Shown here in pieces: positions 50,657 to 60,152 of a stretch of 64,000 bases of DNA; position 1 is the stretch's first letter; each line of letters opens with the position of its first letter. A program made the position numbers and the translations under genes. Under the pieces are notes generated by a model. The model made no database searches. It was not told the origin of the DNA and worked only from the letters and a program-made list of their open reading frames with translations. This DNA is from Xylanibacter brevis ATCC 19188 (GTDB taxonomy: Bacteria; Bacteroidota; Bacteroidia; Bacteroidales; Bacteroidaceae), in contig NZ_KK211333.1 of NCBI RefSeq assembly GCF_000621725.1, positions 1-64,000 of the forward strand, in the 5' to 3' direction.

Positions 50657-51502
50657 TTACTTTACCAAATTATCTTCGGAATCTTCGTAGTGATCAGTCT
50701 TGTGTAAGATGCGGGTAATGCCCTTCAACTGATAGAGAGCATGCTCTACAAAGCTCTTAAAGACTGACTGTTTGCCAAGTGTACCGTATCCCGTCATGGG
50801 ACGCACTTTGCGATTATAAAGGAAAGCAATCCTACCGAATGGCTTCAGTGACAAAGCCAACGAGCCATCCTCGCCACGACGAATGTCTGTGCGTATCTGC
50901 ACTTGGCGCGCATAGTCGGCACGGAAAGCAAAGGTCATACCGCGGATACAGAGCTCTGGGCGCTTGAAATGCTGTATCCACAAGAAGGTATCGCGCATGA
51001 ACTCAAACCAGAACAAGCTCCATGCAGAATGCTTCTCGTCAGGATAGAAGCTCCAGAAAGTGCCCACACAAGAGACATCGGGCTTGGTAAGCACTTCCAT
51101 CATCTTGTCAACATAGCAAGAGGGATAGAGCGTGTCGGCATCAATAAAGAAATGGTACTTTCCTCGAGAATTGTCCAGTCCGCACTTACGCGCAAAGCCT
51201 GGGCTCTGCTTTTCCTCATTAAAATACGGGATACCCAATGTCTTATAGATTTCCTCCGTACCATCTTTAGAGTTATTATTCACACCAATAATCTCCAGAG
51301 GATACTTCGACTGAAGTTCGCTTAACGACCATAAACATGCAGGCATGCGTCGCTCCTCGTTATGAGCAATGACAACAACACTCACCAAAGGCTCTTCGCT
51401 CTGTAAAGAACGTATTCGCTGACGGATACCCTCAACAACATCCTGCGGAACCTCAGAGAACGGTTTACCATAAATGCTTAAATATTGTTTGTACCAAGCC
51501 AT
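50657..51502 (-). CDS. GT2 glycosyltransferase
   Basis: A 281-residue family 2 enzyme. After a 35-residue N-terminal extension come LVSVVVIAHNEERRMPACLWSL, IIGVNNNSKDGTEEI, SPGFARKCGLDNSRGKYHFFIDADTLYP (DAD motif) and the later RGEDGSLALSLKPFG. It has its own promoter, a TACATTTG box on the minus strand upstream of the start. Donor and acceptor are unknown. Confidence 0.85.
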   Translation of the reverse strand: MAWYKQYLSIYGKPFSEVPQDVVEGIRQRIRSLQSEEPLVSVVVIAHNEERRMPACLWSLSELQSKYPLEIIGVNNNSKDGTEEIYKTLGIPYFNEEKQSPGFARKCGLDNSRGKYHFFIDADTLYPSCYVDKMMEVLTKPDVSCVGTFWSFYPDEKHSAWSLFWFEFMRDTFLWIQHFKRPELCIRGMTFAFRADYARQVQIRTDIRRGEDGSLALSLKPFGRIAFLYNRKVRPMTGYGTLGKQSVFKSFVEHALYQLKGITRILHKTDHYEDSEDNLVK

Positions 51503-51602
51503 TATCTCATATTTTTTGCAAATGTAGCAAAATTATTTTGAAATATCATTCTAAATACTTAATTTTGCATAGTTTACACCTAAAAATTTCATCTGTGCCT
51601 AT

Positions 51603-52601
51603 ATGAAACAGAGAATTCTCAATTTCGACATACTCAACGTTGTGGCATGCTTCAGCGTGGTATGTTTACATTGTAATGGCTTTGTACATTCATTCATCAA
51701 AGACGACTGGTGGTGGCTGAGGGTACTCATAGAGGTAGCCTGTTTTTTTGCTGTCCCAGTATTCTTCATGCTCTCGGGAGCCACTCTTCTTGACTATAGA
51801 AAGAAATACAGTACAAAGACATTCTTCAAGAAGCGCTTTACGCGCACATTCATCCCATTCCTGGTATGGAGTGCCCTCTTCTATTCCCTTTCCTTTATAA
51901 CAAAAGGCACAGAAGGAGAGACTTGGAGAGAAGTTGTCACAAACATCAGCATAGGTAAGATACCCTATACGAACTATTGGTTCTTCATTCCCCTATTCCT
52001 GATTTATCTGTTCATGCCTTTTCTTTCGCTCATGAGCGGATCTATGAAGGAAAAACAAATACTATACCTATGCTTACTGCTGGGATTCTTTCAAACACTA
52101 CTGCCAACAGTCCTTTATCTCTCCAACATCCATCTTGACATGTCGCTGCCATTTGGAAGCTATGTGATATATGTCTTCCTCGGCTATTACCTTGCTCATT
52201 CAACCATTGAGACAGACAAGCGCTGGATGATGGCATTAGGACTCTTAGCCCTGCTATCGATGGTGGGACGCTATATCCTTGTCTATCAAGCGAGTGAGGA
52301 AACGCCAGAGGTTTTCTCATACCTGGGACCATACGCTGTCTTTCCCGCCATTTTTATATTTCTCCTATTCAAGAAGCTATTCAAAGGCGACAAGTGCGCC
52401 CACCCCTTTTGGGAGTCCCTGTCATCAAAGAGTCTGGGCGTGTATCTCATTCACACAGCCCTTATCTCCGTCATCGGGAAAGCTATCCATCGGGAGGAGG
52501 TACTGTTTATTCCCGTAGCTATTGCCTCTGTCTATCTGCTGTCTGTAGTGATAGTACATATCATGCAAAAGAACCGTTTACTTAGACATCTCGTTCCCTG
52601 A
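51603..52601 (+). CDS. Acyltransferase family 3 membrane protein
   Basis: A 332-residue protein with about ten membrane segments. The N-terminus ILNFDILNVVACFSVVCLHCNGFVHSF resembles the WxxHW region of acyltransferase-3 proteins, and KTFFKKRFTRTFIPFLVWS follows, as in the WcfH/OafA group. It probably adds an acetyl or similar group to the polymer. The second acyltransferase follows by 7 bases. Confidence 0.85.
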   Translation: MKQRILNFDILNVVACFSVVCLHCNGFVHSFIKDDWWWLRVLIEVACFFAVPVFFMLSGATLLDYRKKYSTKTFFKKRFTRTFIPFLVWSALFYSLSFITKGTEGETWREVVTNISIGKIPYTNYWFFIPLFLIYLFMPFLSLMSGSMKEKQILYLCLLLGFFQTLLPTVLYLSNIHLDMSLPFGSYVIYVFLGYYLAHSTIETDKRWMMALGLLALLSMVGRYILVYQASEETPEVFSYLGPYAVFPAIFIFLLFKKLFKGDKCAHPFWESLSSKSLGVYLIHTALISVIGKAIHREEVLFIPVAIASVYLLSVVIVHIMQKNRLLRHLVP

Positions 52602-52608
52602 CATCTAT

Positions 52609-53586
52609 ATGATTATGAACAAGCTTTGCATTACCTATAACGACATATCCACCTATCGTTCAGAGCTCATGGGATGGGCTATTGTGTGGATTATGATGCT
52701 TCACTTCACCTTCACCCAAATCACACCATTGGGATTTGTGGCTCAATATGGATTTGCAGGAGTTGACATCTTCATGCTGGTATCCGGCTTCGGACTGTTT
52801 TTCTCACTCGACAAGAATCCACGCCTCGGAGAATACTACAGAAGACGCTTACTGCGCATCTTCCCCACCTACTATATTATTGGTATATTCGCCAGCGTGA
52901 TAGTTTTCCACGACAGCATCCTCGCCCTCCTGTTCCGTCATTCCACCATTGGCTTTTGGACAGGAGGTCCATACTGGGAATGGTACATCCCCTCTATCGT
53001 TGCGTTCTATCTGATTGCACCTCTGCTAAAAACATTGATTGACAAGGGAACAGCTATAGCTATAGCCCTGTTGGCGATTATTGTATTAGGACTGTCATAT
53101 TGGATTGTTGCTAATGAAATGGTAGGAGCCAAAGATCCACATTTCTTCATGCTTTACCGTTTTCCTGCATTTCTCTTTGGTATGATATGTGCATACTGGA
53201 TGAAGAACAAGGCATCCATGAAACCCTATTATATTCTGCTGCTTATTGGCATTCCGTGTTTCATACTTCTTTTTCCCCACCATCACGAAATCTACAACTA
53301 CAAATACCTCTCATTATTATTTCTGCTGCCAGTATTTACATATAGTTTCATTCTCATATCGAAATACGTTCCGATGATGAATACCGTCATCTCACAAATA
53401 GGCAAAGCAAGTCTGGAGATATACCTATTCCAGAATATCTTCTTCAACCTGATTATTGATGGCAGATTAACAATCTCGCCACAATGGCATGATAGCCTCA
53501 CACTTCTATTGATTATCCTTTCCTCGTTGCTTGGCATTCTAAGTCACGTGCTTATTGAAAAAGGCAGAAAAAGACTATTCGCCTAA
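52609..53586 (+). CDS. Acyltransferase family 3 membrane protein
   Basis: A 325-residue protein with many membrane segments. It shows ELMGWAIVWIMMLHFTF (catalytic His region), GFAGVDIFMLVSGFGLFFSLDKN, and EYYRRRLLRIFPTYYIIG, all typical of the family. A second in-frame ATG lies two codons after the first. It forms a pair with the preceding acyltransferase. Its last 12 bases overlap the convergent SGNH hydrolase. Confidence 0.88.
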   Translation: MIMNKLCITYNDISTYRSELMGWAIVWIMMLHFTFTQITPLGFVAQYGFAGVDIFMLVSGFGLFFSLDKNPRLGEYYRRRLLRIFPTYYIIGIFASVIVFHDSILALLFRHSTIGFWTGGPYWEWYIPSIVAFYLIAPLLKTLIDKGTAIAIALLAIIVLGLSYWIVANEMVGAKDPHFFMLYRFPAFLFGMICAYWMKNKASMKPYYILLLIGIPCFILLFPHHHEIYNYKYLSLLFLLPVFTYSFILISKYVPMMNTVISQIGKASLEIYLFQNIFFNLIIDGRLTISPQWHDSLTLLLIILSSLLGILSHVLIEKGRKRLFA

Positions 53587-54372
53587 ATCGCGTAGAATAG
53601 CTGTAGCGATACCTGCATCAAGCATTTCATAGCCAGTACGATTCAAATGAATACCGTCTTGCATAAACAGGGCTCTATTCATTTCCGCACTATCACCATA
53701 CCATTCTTTCAAGGGGATATACAACACCTTATCTCTCAGATTCATCTCGTCAAGCATAGAAGAAAGAGCTTTGCGATAGTTGCTGAAATCATATCTGTCA
53801 CAATGGGTCATAACAGATTTAACATAGTCTGCCAATAGGTCTTTCTTGTTCTTCTGACTATAAAGCCCCTTGATATCCACATCTGGGATTTCAAAGACTA
53901 CAGGTCGGATGCCATGCTCCAAGAGGAAATTCAGTATCTTAAGATAATGGGCGCAATACTGCTTGGTACCTAGATTGGCTGCAGCATCATTAATACCTGC
54001 CGAGAGGATACAATAATGAGCACCAGACTGAAGCAAAGGCTTTGTTCCATAGCCTTCCGACAGAAACATCAACTGATAGATACCCTTGCTCTTTTCTCCA
54101 CCATGTCCTTGCGACCTTACGACAACGGGCTTTGAGAGATGCTCCTGCAATCTTTTTTGAAGAAAAGAATCCATTTGCATGTCAGAATGAAGTGCAGCCC
54201 AACTATCACCAATCATCACAACACGCAAAGTGTCTTTGCCTGCTTCACGGATGGGATAAGACGCATGAGTAGGTTCTACTTCCCATAAATGTTGCCATCT
54301 GTAGTAATAATAGACACAAACTGCGACAAATACAAAGAGGAAAATACCGATGACAACTACAACCTTCTTCAT
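53575..54372 (-). CDS. Membrane-anchored SGNH/GDSL hydrolase
   Basis: A 265-residue protein with an N-terminal membrane anchor (VVVVIGIFLFVFVAVCVYYYY). SGNH blocks are clear: RVVMIGDSWAALHSD (Ser), RSQGHGGEKS (Gly), CILSAGINDAA (Asn) and QDGIHLNRTGYEML (Asp-His). It is likely a periplasmic O-acyl esterase or transferase acting on the polymer. It may balance the two acyltransferases whose genes converge on it. The GT2 gene upstream ends 18 bases before its start and may be cotranscribed. Confidence 0.85.
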   Translation of the reverse strand: MKKVVVVIGIFLFVFVAVCVYYYYRWQHLWEVEPTHASYPIREAGKDTLRVVMIGDSWAALHSDMQMDSFLQKRLQEHLSKPVVVRSQGHGGEKSKGIYQLMFLSEGYGTKPLLQSGAHYCILSAGINDAAANLGTKQYCAHYLKILNFLLEHGIRPVVFEIPDVDIKGLYSQKNKKDLLADYVKSVMTHCDRYDFSNYRKALSSMLDEMNLRDKVLYIPLKEWYGDSAEMNRALFMQDGIHLNRTGYEMLDAGIATAILRDLGE

Positions 54373-54389
54373 GAAAGTATATCTTTTAA

Positions 54390-55436
54390 CTATTTTCTGC
54401 CACCACCTTGCTTATGAAGGAAGCGAAAACAGTTTGCTAATACCGACGTACCACGCTCTGCCTCATGGATGTGGTGTCTTACGAAAGAGCATTTCAGCAA
54501 GCTGTAGAATGGTTGAAACATCAACAAGAAGAACAGCGATAATACGAGTCGGCCATCTCGCATTGTCTTAAAGAACAAACGACGTTTTGTAGCTTTCAAA
54601 TCCAGTCTAGCCTGTTCGTCCACATAGCCTTTACCCTGAATATCCATTGCATTCAGTATATAGTGAAAAATAAAAATCTTATGTTCCACATAAACGTCTG
54701 TTTCTGGTGTATCCTGCAAATCATTTAATACACGCACAAAACTGCTAACAGACTTAGTAGCATTGATATGCGTTGTGTTCATTGTTGATGACGGATTATA
54801 CTCGTACATATAAGTAACGTCAGGCAGTACCAGCATCGAGGAAATCTGATGAAATAAACGATTTGACCATTGGATATCCTCAAACAAGATACCTTCAGCA
54901 AAAAACAGAGCATGATCAATCAAAAAGTCACGCCGCAACAGCTTATTCCAGGCGCAAAGACTCAAGCGACCCTTGTAGAAAGATTCAAGTATCTGTTTAC
55001 TATCTGTCAGATAATGCACACCATCCACAGGCGGATAGGATTTTCCATCCTCACAATGATAGAAAGAGGCATCTACCACATCAACTTTTGGATACGAGGC
55101 CATAGCTTTCAACATCAACTCTAAACTATGGGGCACCAAATGATCGTCGGAATCTAGAAACAACAAATAATCACCTTTTGCTGACATCACACCAGTGTTT
55201 CTTGCAGCCGACAGCCCCTTGTTTACGTCATGACTCAAGAACCTAAAAACGACAGAGCCTGTATAGGCTTGCACAAAGTCTTTAGCACGCTGTAAACTAT
55301 CATCTGGGGAACAATCATCAATTAAAAGGCATTCTATCTGTGCATCTTTTGTAGCTTGAGCCGTAACAGACTCAAGACAACGCACTATATAATCCGCAAC
55401 ATTATAGACTGGTATGATGATTGAAACACTATACAT
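54390..55436 (-). CDS. GT2 glycosyltransferase
   Basis: A 348-residue family 2 enzyme from the ATG at 55436 (MYSVSIIIPVYNVADYIVRCLES). It has CLLIDDCSPDDSLQRA, NKGLSAARNTGVMSAKGDYLLFLDSDDHLVPHS (DSDD) and LFEDIQWSNRLF. The longer frame to 55472 adds no conserved sequence. The C-terminal 100 residues are basic and hydrophobic, probably membrane-associating. Confidence 0.88.
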   Translation of the reverse strand: MYSVSIIIPVYNVADYIVRCLESVTAQATKDAQIECLLIDDCSPDDSLQRAKDFVQAYTGSVVFRFLSHDVNKGLSAARNTGVMSAKGDYLLFLDSDDHLVPHSLELMLKAMASYPKVDVVDASFYHCEDGKSYPPVDGVHYLTDSKQILESFYKGRLSLCAWNKLLRRDFLIDHALFFAEGILFEDIQWSNRLFHQISSMLVLPDVTYMYEYNPSSTMNTTHINATKSVSSFVRVLNDLQDTPETDVYVEHKIFIFHYILNAMDIQGKGYVDEQARLDLKATKRRLFFKTMRDGRLVLSLFFLLMFQPFYSLLKCSFVRHHIHEAERGTSVLANCFRFLHKQGGGRK

Positions 55437-55600
55437 ATATAGCTGATTAAAAGATATGCAAATATAACACATTCACATGGAAGGTACAAGCATTTTCCGT
55501 TTTTTTTCTCATTATGCCCATTTTTTTATAAGATTATTTGGTTATTGAATTGAAATTGCTTAATTTAGCAAACTAAAATCAAAACATACATCTGAAACGA

Positions 55601-56653
55601 ATGACCTACCCCTATCTTGTCACCATCGGAATGCCTGTCTATGGCGTTGAGAAATACATCAGAAAGTGTTTGCTTTCCGTGCTTAACCAAACATTTGAGG
55701 GAGAAACTGAAATACTGGTTGTTGACGACCTGGGACCAGACAAGTCGATGGATATCGTTCGTGAAATTCAAGCTTCACATCCGAAAGGTGGCAGAATACG
55801 CATTATCACACAACCCCAGAACATGGGCTGTTGGGCTGCAAGAAACAGGATTCTGGATGAGGCTCAGGGTAAGTACCTCCTGCTGGTTGACTCCGATGAC
55901 TATCTGGCAGAGGATGCTGTGGAGAAGATGTATGAAGCAGCCGAGAAATATGAAGCTGAGGCTGTTTATGGTTCTGTGGAGTCGGTAGATGAGGAAGGTC
56001 GTTCTTCGAACTTCAGTCAGGGTGACATGAAGTTGCCTTTTAAGACGTTGATGGGGAAAGACCAACTAGCCAGTTATGCGAATCAGAACCTGCATGCCAC
56101 GCTCTACAACTTTATTTGGAACGTGATGCTGAGAATGGATTTTCTGAAGAAACATCAGCTCAGATTCCATGAGACACGTTTTGCCGACGACATCCTGTTC
56201 GAGACCGACATGCAGCCCCTGATAGAAAGAGCCGTACTATTGCCTGACGATACTTATTTCTATGTCCTCAGACCTGGCTCGCTGTCGAACTTCCAACTAA
56301 GAAAAGAAATCAAGTTGGCAGAGATAGAACAGTACATCAGGATTTATTCGTATATCAAGAATCAGGTGAAGGGTCTTAAAGAAAAACCCTATTACGAGAC
56401 TCGCTGTGCTAAGGTGATGATCTATATGTTCTACATCATCTGTGGTGCACTCAAGAACAGAGACAAGATTACGCCTTATCTCACAAACGATACCATACGC
56501 AATGCCATGAGACATCCCATCGGTCTTTGCGAGATTCTAAGGTTCAAAAAACACCGCGTGGCAAATCTTGGATTTTGGTTGATGGGGGCATTACCACCAG
56601 CATGGTCTGTGGCCGCATTGAAAGTCGTTGCCAAAAAGAAAAAGCTGATATAG
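55601..56653 (+). CDS. GT2 glycosyltransferase
   Basis: A 350-residue family 2 enzyme: LVTIGMPVYGVEKYIRKCLLSVL, ILVVDDLGPDKSMDIV, NMGCWAARNRILDEAQGKYLLLVDSDDYL (DSDD) and TRFADDILFETDM. The start follows a weaker TAATTTAG box. The GT4 fusion gene begins one base after its stop, so the two are tightly coupled. Confidence 0.88.
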   Translation: MTYPYLVTIGMPVYGVEKYIRKCLLSVLNQTFEGETEILVVDDLGPDKSMDIVREIQASHPKGGRIRIITQPQNMGCWAARNRILDEAQGKYLLLVDSDDYLAEDAVEKMYEAAEKYEAEAVYGSVESVDEEGRSSNFSQGDMKLPFKTLMGKDQLASYANQNLHATLYNFIWNVMLRMDFLKKHQLRFHETRFADDILFETDMQPLIERAVLLPDDTYFYVLRPGSLSNFQLRKEIKLAEIEQYIRIYSYIKNQVKGLKEKPYYETRCAKVMIYMFYIICGALKNRDKITPYLTNDTIRNAMRHPIGLCEILRFKKHRVANLGFWLMGALPPAWSVAALKVVAKKKKLI

Positions 56654-56654
56654 G

Positions 56655-58943
56655 ATGAAGATACTCTTCCTCATATTCCACGGATTTGACCCCAACAACG
56701 GTATCAGCAAGAAGATTACCTATCAGTTGGATGCCTTCAGGGCCAATGGCCATGAGGCTCACCTGTGCTATATGGACGAGACGGACCATAAGTGCCGCAT
56801 TGTGGATAGTCAGGTGATTGTGGACTATGGAAACGGTATCAAGGGAAAGATTCTGAAACGCATAGAGTTTGGCTCTATCGTGGACTATGCCGTCAACGAG
56901 GGTATTGAGTTCGTGTATATCCGCTCGAACCATAACGCCAACCCCTTTACCATCCACATGGTGAAGCGCATGAAGAAGGCTGGCATGAGGGTGGTCATGG
57001 AGATTCCTACCTACCCCTATGATCAGGAATACTTCAACAAGTCGATGCGCCGTCAACTGATTCAAGACAAGCTGTTCAGACACCGCTTTGCGAAAAAGTT
57101 GGATGCCATCGTAACCTTTGCGGAAGAGGACTTCATCTTCGGACAACAGACCATCAAGATATCAAATGGCATAGACTTCAACTCGGTGAGGCTGAAGAAG
57201 ACTGCCTTGCATCCTGACAATGAACTGCACATGATTGGTGTGGCGGAGATACACCGTTGGCACGGGTTCGACAGAGTTATCAAGGGATTAGCAAACTATT
57301 ACTCTGCCCCCAGTAAAGTAAAAGTTTACTTCCACTTAGTGGGCTATTTCTTCTCACCTATCGAGGAGGAAGAGATTACGCAGCTGATAAAGAGCCATCA
57401 TCTGGAGCCTTACGTCATCCTGTATGGCAAGAAGCATGGAGCGGAGCTCGACGAGGTGTTCGACAAGTGTGACTTTGGTATTGGCAGTCTGGGGCGCCAC
57501 CGTGTGGGCATTGATGATATCAAGACGCTGAAGAACCGTGAATATGCGGCACGCGGCATTCCGTTTGTCTATTCTGAGACAGATTCTGATTTCGACAAGC
57601 AGCCTTACGTACTGAAAATGCCTGCTGACGAAAGCGCTATAAATATTGAAACGCTGATTGAGTTCTACAACCACCTTTCTGTCTCTCCAAAAGAAATCAG
57701 AGCTTCCATAGAACATCTGTCGTGGAAGAATCAGATGAAACGAGTTATTGACGTGGTATATAGTCAAAAGAAGGAAACGGAAAACTTACGTCTAGCATAC
57801 TGCATCCCATCACTTGACCACTCTGGTGGGATGGAACGGGTGTTGACAACCAAAGCAAACTACTTAGCCGACCAGCTGGGCTACGATGTGAGCATCATTA
57901 TCACAGATGGCAAAGGCGCTAGACCATATTTCCCTTTATCGGATAAGGTTCATGTGGTTCAGCTAGACATCAACATCGATAGTTTGTGGCAGCACCCCAT
58001 TTGGAAGCGCTTATACCTCTACCGCAAAAAGATGAAGGAATATAAGCGCCGACTAGCAATGGTACTCAACAGACTACAGCCAGACATCACCATCTCACTG
58101 CTGCGCAGAGAAATCAATTTCCTCTGCGACCTGAAGGATGGTAGTGCAAAGGTGGGCGAAATTCATTTTGGACGTTATAAGTACAGGGAGGCGAACTTCG
58201 GATTCCTGCCTGCCTTCGTTAACAAATGGATAACCAACAGATGGATGGCGCAACTGGACAAGAAAGTGAGGCAGTTGGACCGCTTTGTTGTCTTGACAAA
58301 AGAAGACGCATCCAACTGGAAAGGTCTCAATAACCTCGCGGTGATTCCAAATCCCATAACCATTCATTGTGCGGGTAAGCCCGACTATACGCAGAAAACG
58401 GCCATTGCCGTTGGTAGATATACTTACCAAAAAGGCTTCGACCTACTGATTGCTGCCTGGAAGATGGTGCACGAGAAACATCCAGACTGGAAACTCGAAA
58501 TATATGGAGGCGGAGACAAAGAACAATATCAGCAACAGGCTGACTCACAAGGACTGCAAGGTGTCGTCAGATGCAATGGTCCCGTCAGTACAATACAGGA
58601 GAAATACTTGACCAGTTCTATTTTTGTTCTTAGCTCACGTTTTGAAGGTCTGCCCCTGGTACTGATGGAAGCAATGGCTACAGGTCTTCCTTCGGTAGCC
58701 TTCTCTTGTCCATGCGGACCAAAAGATCTTATTCACTCTGGGGTAGATGGCATCTTATGTGATAATGGAAACACCGAGGAATTGGCCAATGGCATTTGTC
58801 GTCTTATCGAAAATGAAGCGCTAAGAGCAGAGTTAGGACAAAAGGCTGCCTCAAGCAGTCAACGTTTCTCACTTGAGAATATCATAAAACAATGGGATTT
58901 ACTATTTAAAGAGATTGGTAGAAGGCATCCCAAAGAGGCATGA
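56655..58943 (+). CDS. Tandem GT4-GT4 glycosyltransferase fusion
   Basis: A 762-residue protein made of two GT-B units. Residues 1-375 look like a divergent GT4 (KILFLIFHGFDPNNGISKKITYQLDAF, VRVVMEIPTYPYD, MIGVAEIHRWHGFDRVIKGL, then GSLGRHRVGIDDIKTLKNREYAARGIPFVY). Residues 378-762 are a standard GT4 (RLAYCIPSLDHSGGMERVL, AVGRYTYQKGFDLLIAAW, SSRFEGLPLVLMEAMATGLPSVAF). A fusion of two transferases suggests two consecutive sugar additions by one protein. No frameshift or stop marks the junction. The 3' end overlaps the convergent GT4 gene by 38 bases. Confidence 0.88.
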   Translation: MKILFLIFHGFDPNNGISKKITYQLDAFRANGHEAHLCYMDETDHKCRIVDSQVIVDYGNGIKGKILKRIEFGSIVDYAVNEGIEFVYIRSNHNANPFTIHMVKRMKKAGMRVVMEIPTYPYDQEYFNKSMRRQLIQDKLFRHRFAKKLDAIVTFAEEDFIFGQQTIKISNGIDFNSVRLKKTALHPDNELHMIGVAEIHRWHGFDRVIKGLANYYSAPSKVKVYFHLVGYFFSPIEEEEITQLIKSHHLEPYVILYGKKHGAELDEVFDKCDFGIGSLGRHRVGIDDIKTLKNREYAARGIPFVYSETDSDFDKQPYVLKMPADESAINIETLIEFYNHLSVSPKEIRASIEHLSWKNQMKRVIDVVYSQKKETENLRLAYCIPSLDHSGGMERVLTTKANYLADQLGYDVSIIITDGKGARPYFPLSDKVHVVQLDINIDSLWQHPIWKRLYLYRKKMKEYKRRLAMVLNRLQPDITISLLRREINFLCDLKDGSAKVGEIHFGRYKYREANFGFLPAFVNKWITNRWMAQLDKKVRQLDRFVVLTKEDASNWKGLNNLAVIPNPITIHCAGKPDYTQKTAIAVGRYTYQKGFDLLIAAWKMVHEKHPDWKLEIYGGGDKEQYQQQADSQGLQGVVRCNGPVSTIQEKYLTSSIFVLSSRFEGLPLVLMEAMATGLPSVAFSCPCGPKDLIHSGVDGILCDNGNTEELANGICRLIENEALRAELGQKAASSSQRFSLENIIKQWDLLFKEIGRRHPKEA

Positions 58944-60072
58944 TGCGGTCAGAAATGTAGTGGGCAGCCTCATCTCGAGCATTGATAGACATCCGTTCTC
59001 GTTCCTTTGTCTCGTCTATCATTTTGCACATAGCCGCAGCTAAACTTTCGGTATCATCTTGAGGCACAAGAATTCCCGTTTTTCCATCCTTGATAATAGA
59101 TTTAGGACCATACTTGCAATCGAAGGAAACAACAGGTAACCCACAGGACATCGCCTCTATCAAAACTAATCCGAAAGACTCGAAGCGCGACGACATCACA
59201 TAAAAATCACTCTTCTTATAACAAGCATACACATCCGCAGTTGCATGATGAAGGAAGGCGTTCTTTAAACGCAACCTGTCTATCATAGACTGCAACTGCT
59301 CGAAATCACCTGCATCGCCATCATGGCTTCCATATATATGCAATGTCCATTCGGGATGTTGTTTTTCTACGATACGCCACGATTCGAGCAGCATGTCATA
59401 CCCTTTCTGATAGGCATATCGACCCACACTAATCACACGATGATATGTTGCAAATACGTCTTTTGCATCTACTGGATATGATGGTAGCATATTAGGAATA
59501 TATACCACCTTATCATTCATCTTCCATTCCGCTTTTTCAGCCTCTGACATGACTACAACTTTATCAAATTTTGTGACAAGATGCAGCATTTTTGTCTTTA
59601 ATCTTAAACCGATATAATATTTATAAAACAGTTTTATCTTTTTCAAATCTTCAAAATAGGACGAGCGACCACTATGACATTCCACCACCTTAACGGCATT
59701 GGTGTTAATAGACAATACTGCTTTCAAATCTGCTACATGCATATCTACACATGTGATGACGTCTGGAGAAAGGTATTCCAAACACTGGCGAATAGCTTTT
59801 ATATATCTCCTTTTACTGAAAAACCTGTCTATGTACTGATAAATACCGCGGTAAGAGCAACGAAGAAGAAATCTTGTTGCCAAATCTATATGATGCACTT
59901 TGGGGGAAATAGGAAAAGAAAAAGGAACACCATACTGATTGCATGTTATCAAGAAAACCTCATAATTAGCATCTTCTGCCAAGAGGCTTAGTCGCTGGGA
60001 GAGAACACGTTCCACTCCATTAAGTGACCTCATATTATTGCAAAGGAATGCTAACTTCTTTCTCTTATTCAT
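58906..60072 (-). CDS. GT4 glycosyltransferase
   Basis: A 388-residue GT-B enzyme of family 4: KLAFLCNNMRSLNGVERVLSQRLSLLA at the start, VISVGRYAYQKGYDMLLESW, LHIYGSHDGDAG and [31 protein letters not shown] in the donor half (ESFGL in place of EGFGL). It resembles the second half of the fusion protein encoded opposite and is likely a relative. It is divergent from the next gene. Confidence 0.9.
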   Translation of the reverse strand: MNKRKKLAFLCNNMRSLNGVERVLSQRLSLLAEDANYEVFLITCNQYGVPFSFPISPKVHHIDLATRFLLRCSYRGIYQYIDRFFSKRRYIKAIRQCLEYLSPDVITCVDMHVADLKAVLSINTNAVKVVECHSGRSSYFEDLKKIKLFYKYYIGLRLKTKMLHLVTKFDKVVVMSEAEKAEWKMNDKVVYIPNMLPSYPVDAKDVFATYHRVISVGRYAYQKGYDMLLESWRIVEKQHPEWTLHIYGSHDGDAGDFEQLQSMIDRLRLKNAFLHHATADVYACYKKSDFYVMSSRFESFGLVLIEAMSCGLPVVSFDCKYGPKSIIKDGKTGILVPQDDTESLAAAMCKMIDETKERERMSINARDEAAHYISDRIMPLWDAFYQSL

Positions 60073-60135
60073 CGAATGATTACCGAATATTTTGCAAATA
60101 TACAGAATTTATTTGAAACCATCAATTTTTTTTTG

Positions 60136-60143
60136 TATTTTTG
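60136..60143 (+). promoter_or_regulatory. -7 box of the GT4 gene
   Basis: TATTTTTG followed by C, ten bases before the ATG at 60153. It overlaps the TTG that would otherwise extend the frame upstream. Confidence 0.6.
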
Positions 60144-60152
60144 CGAACGAAT

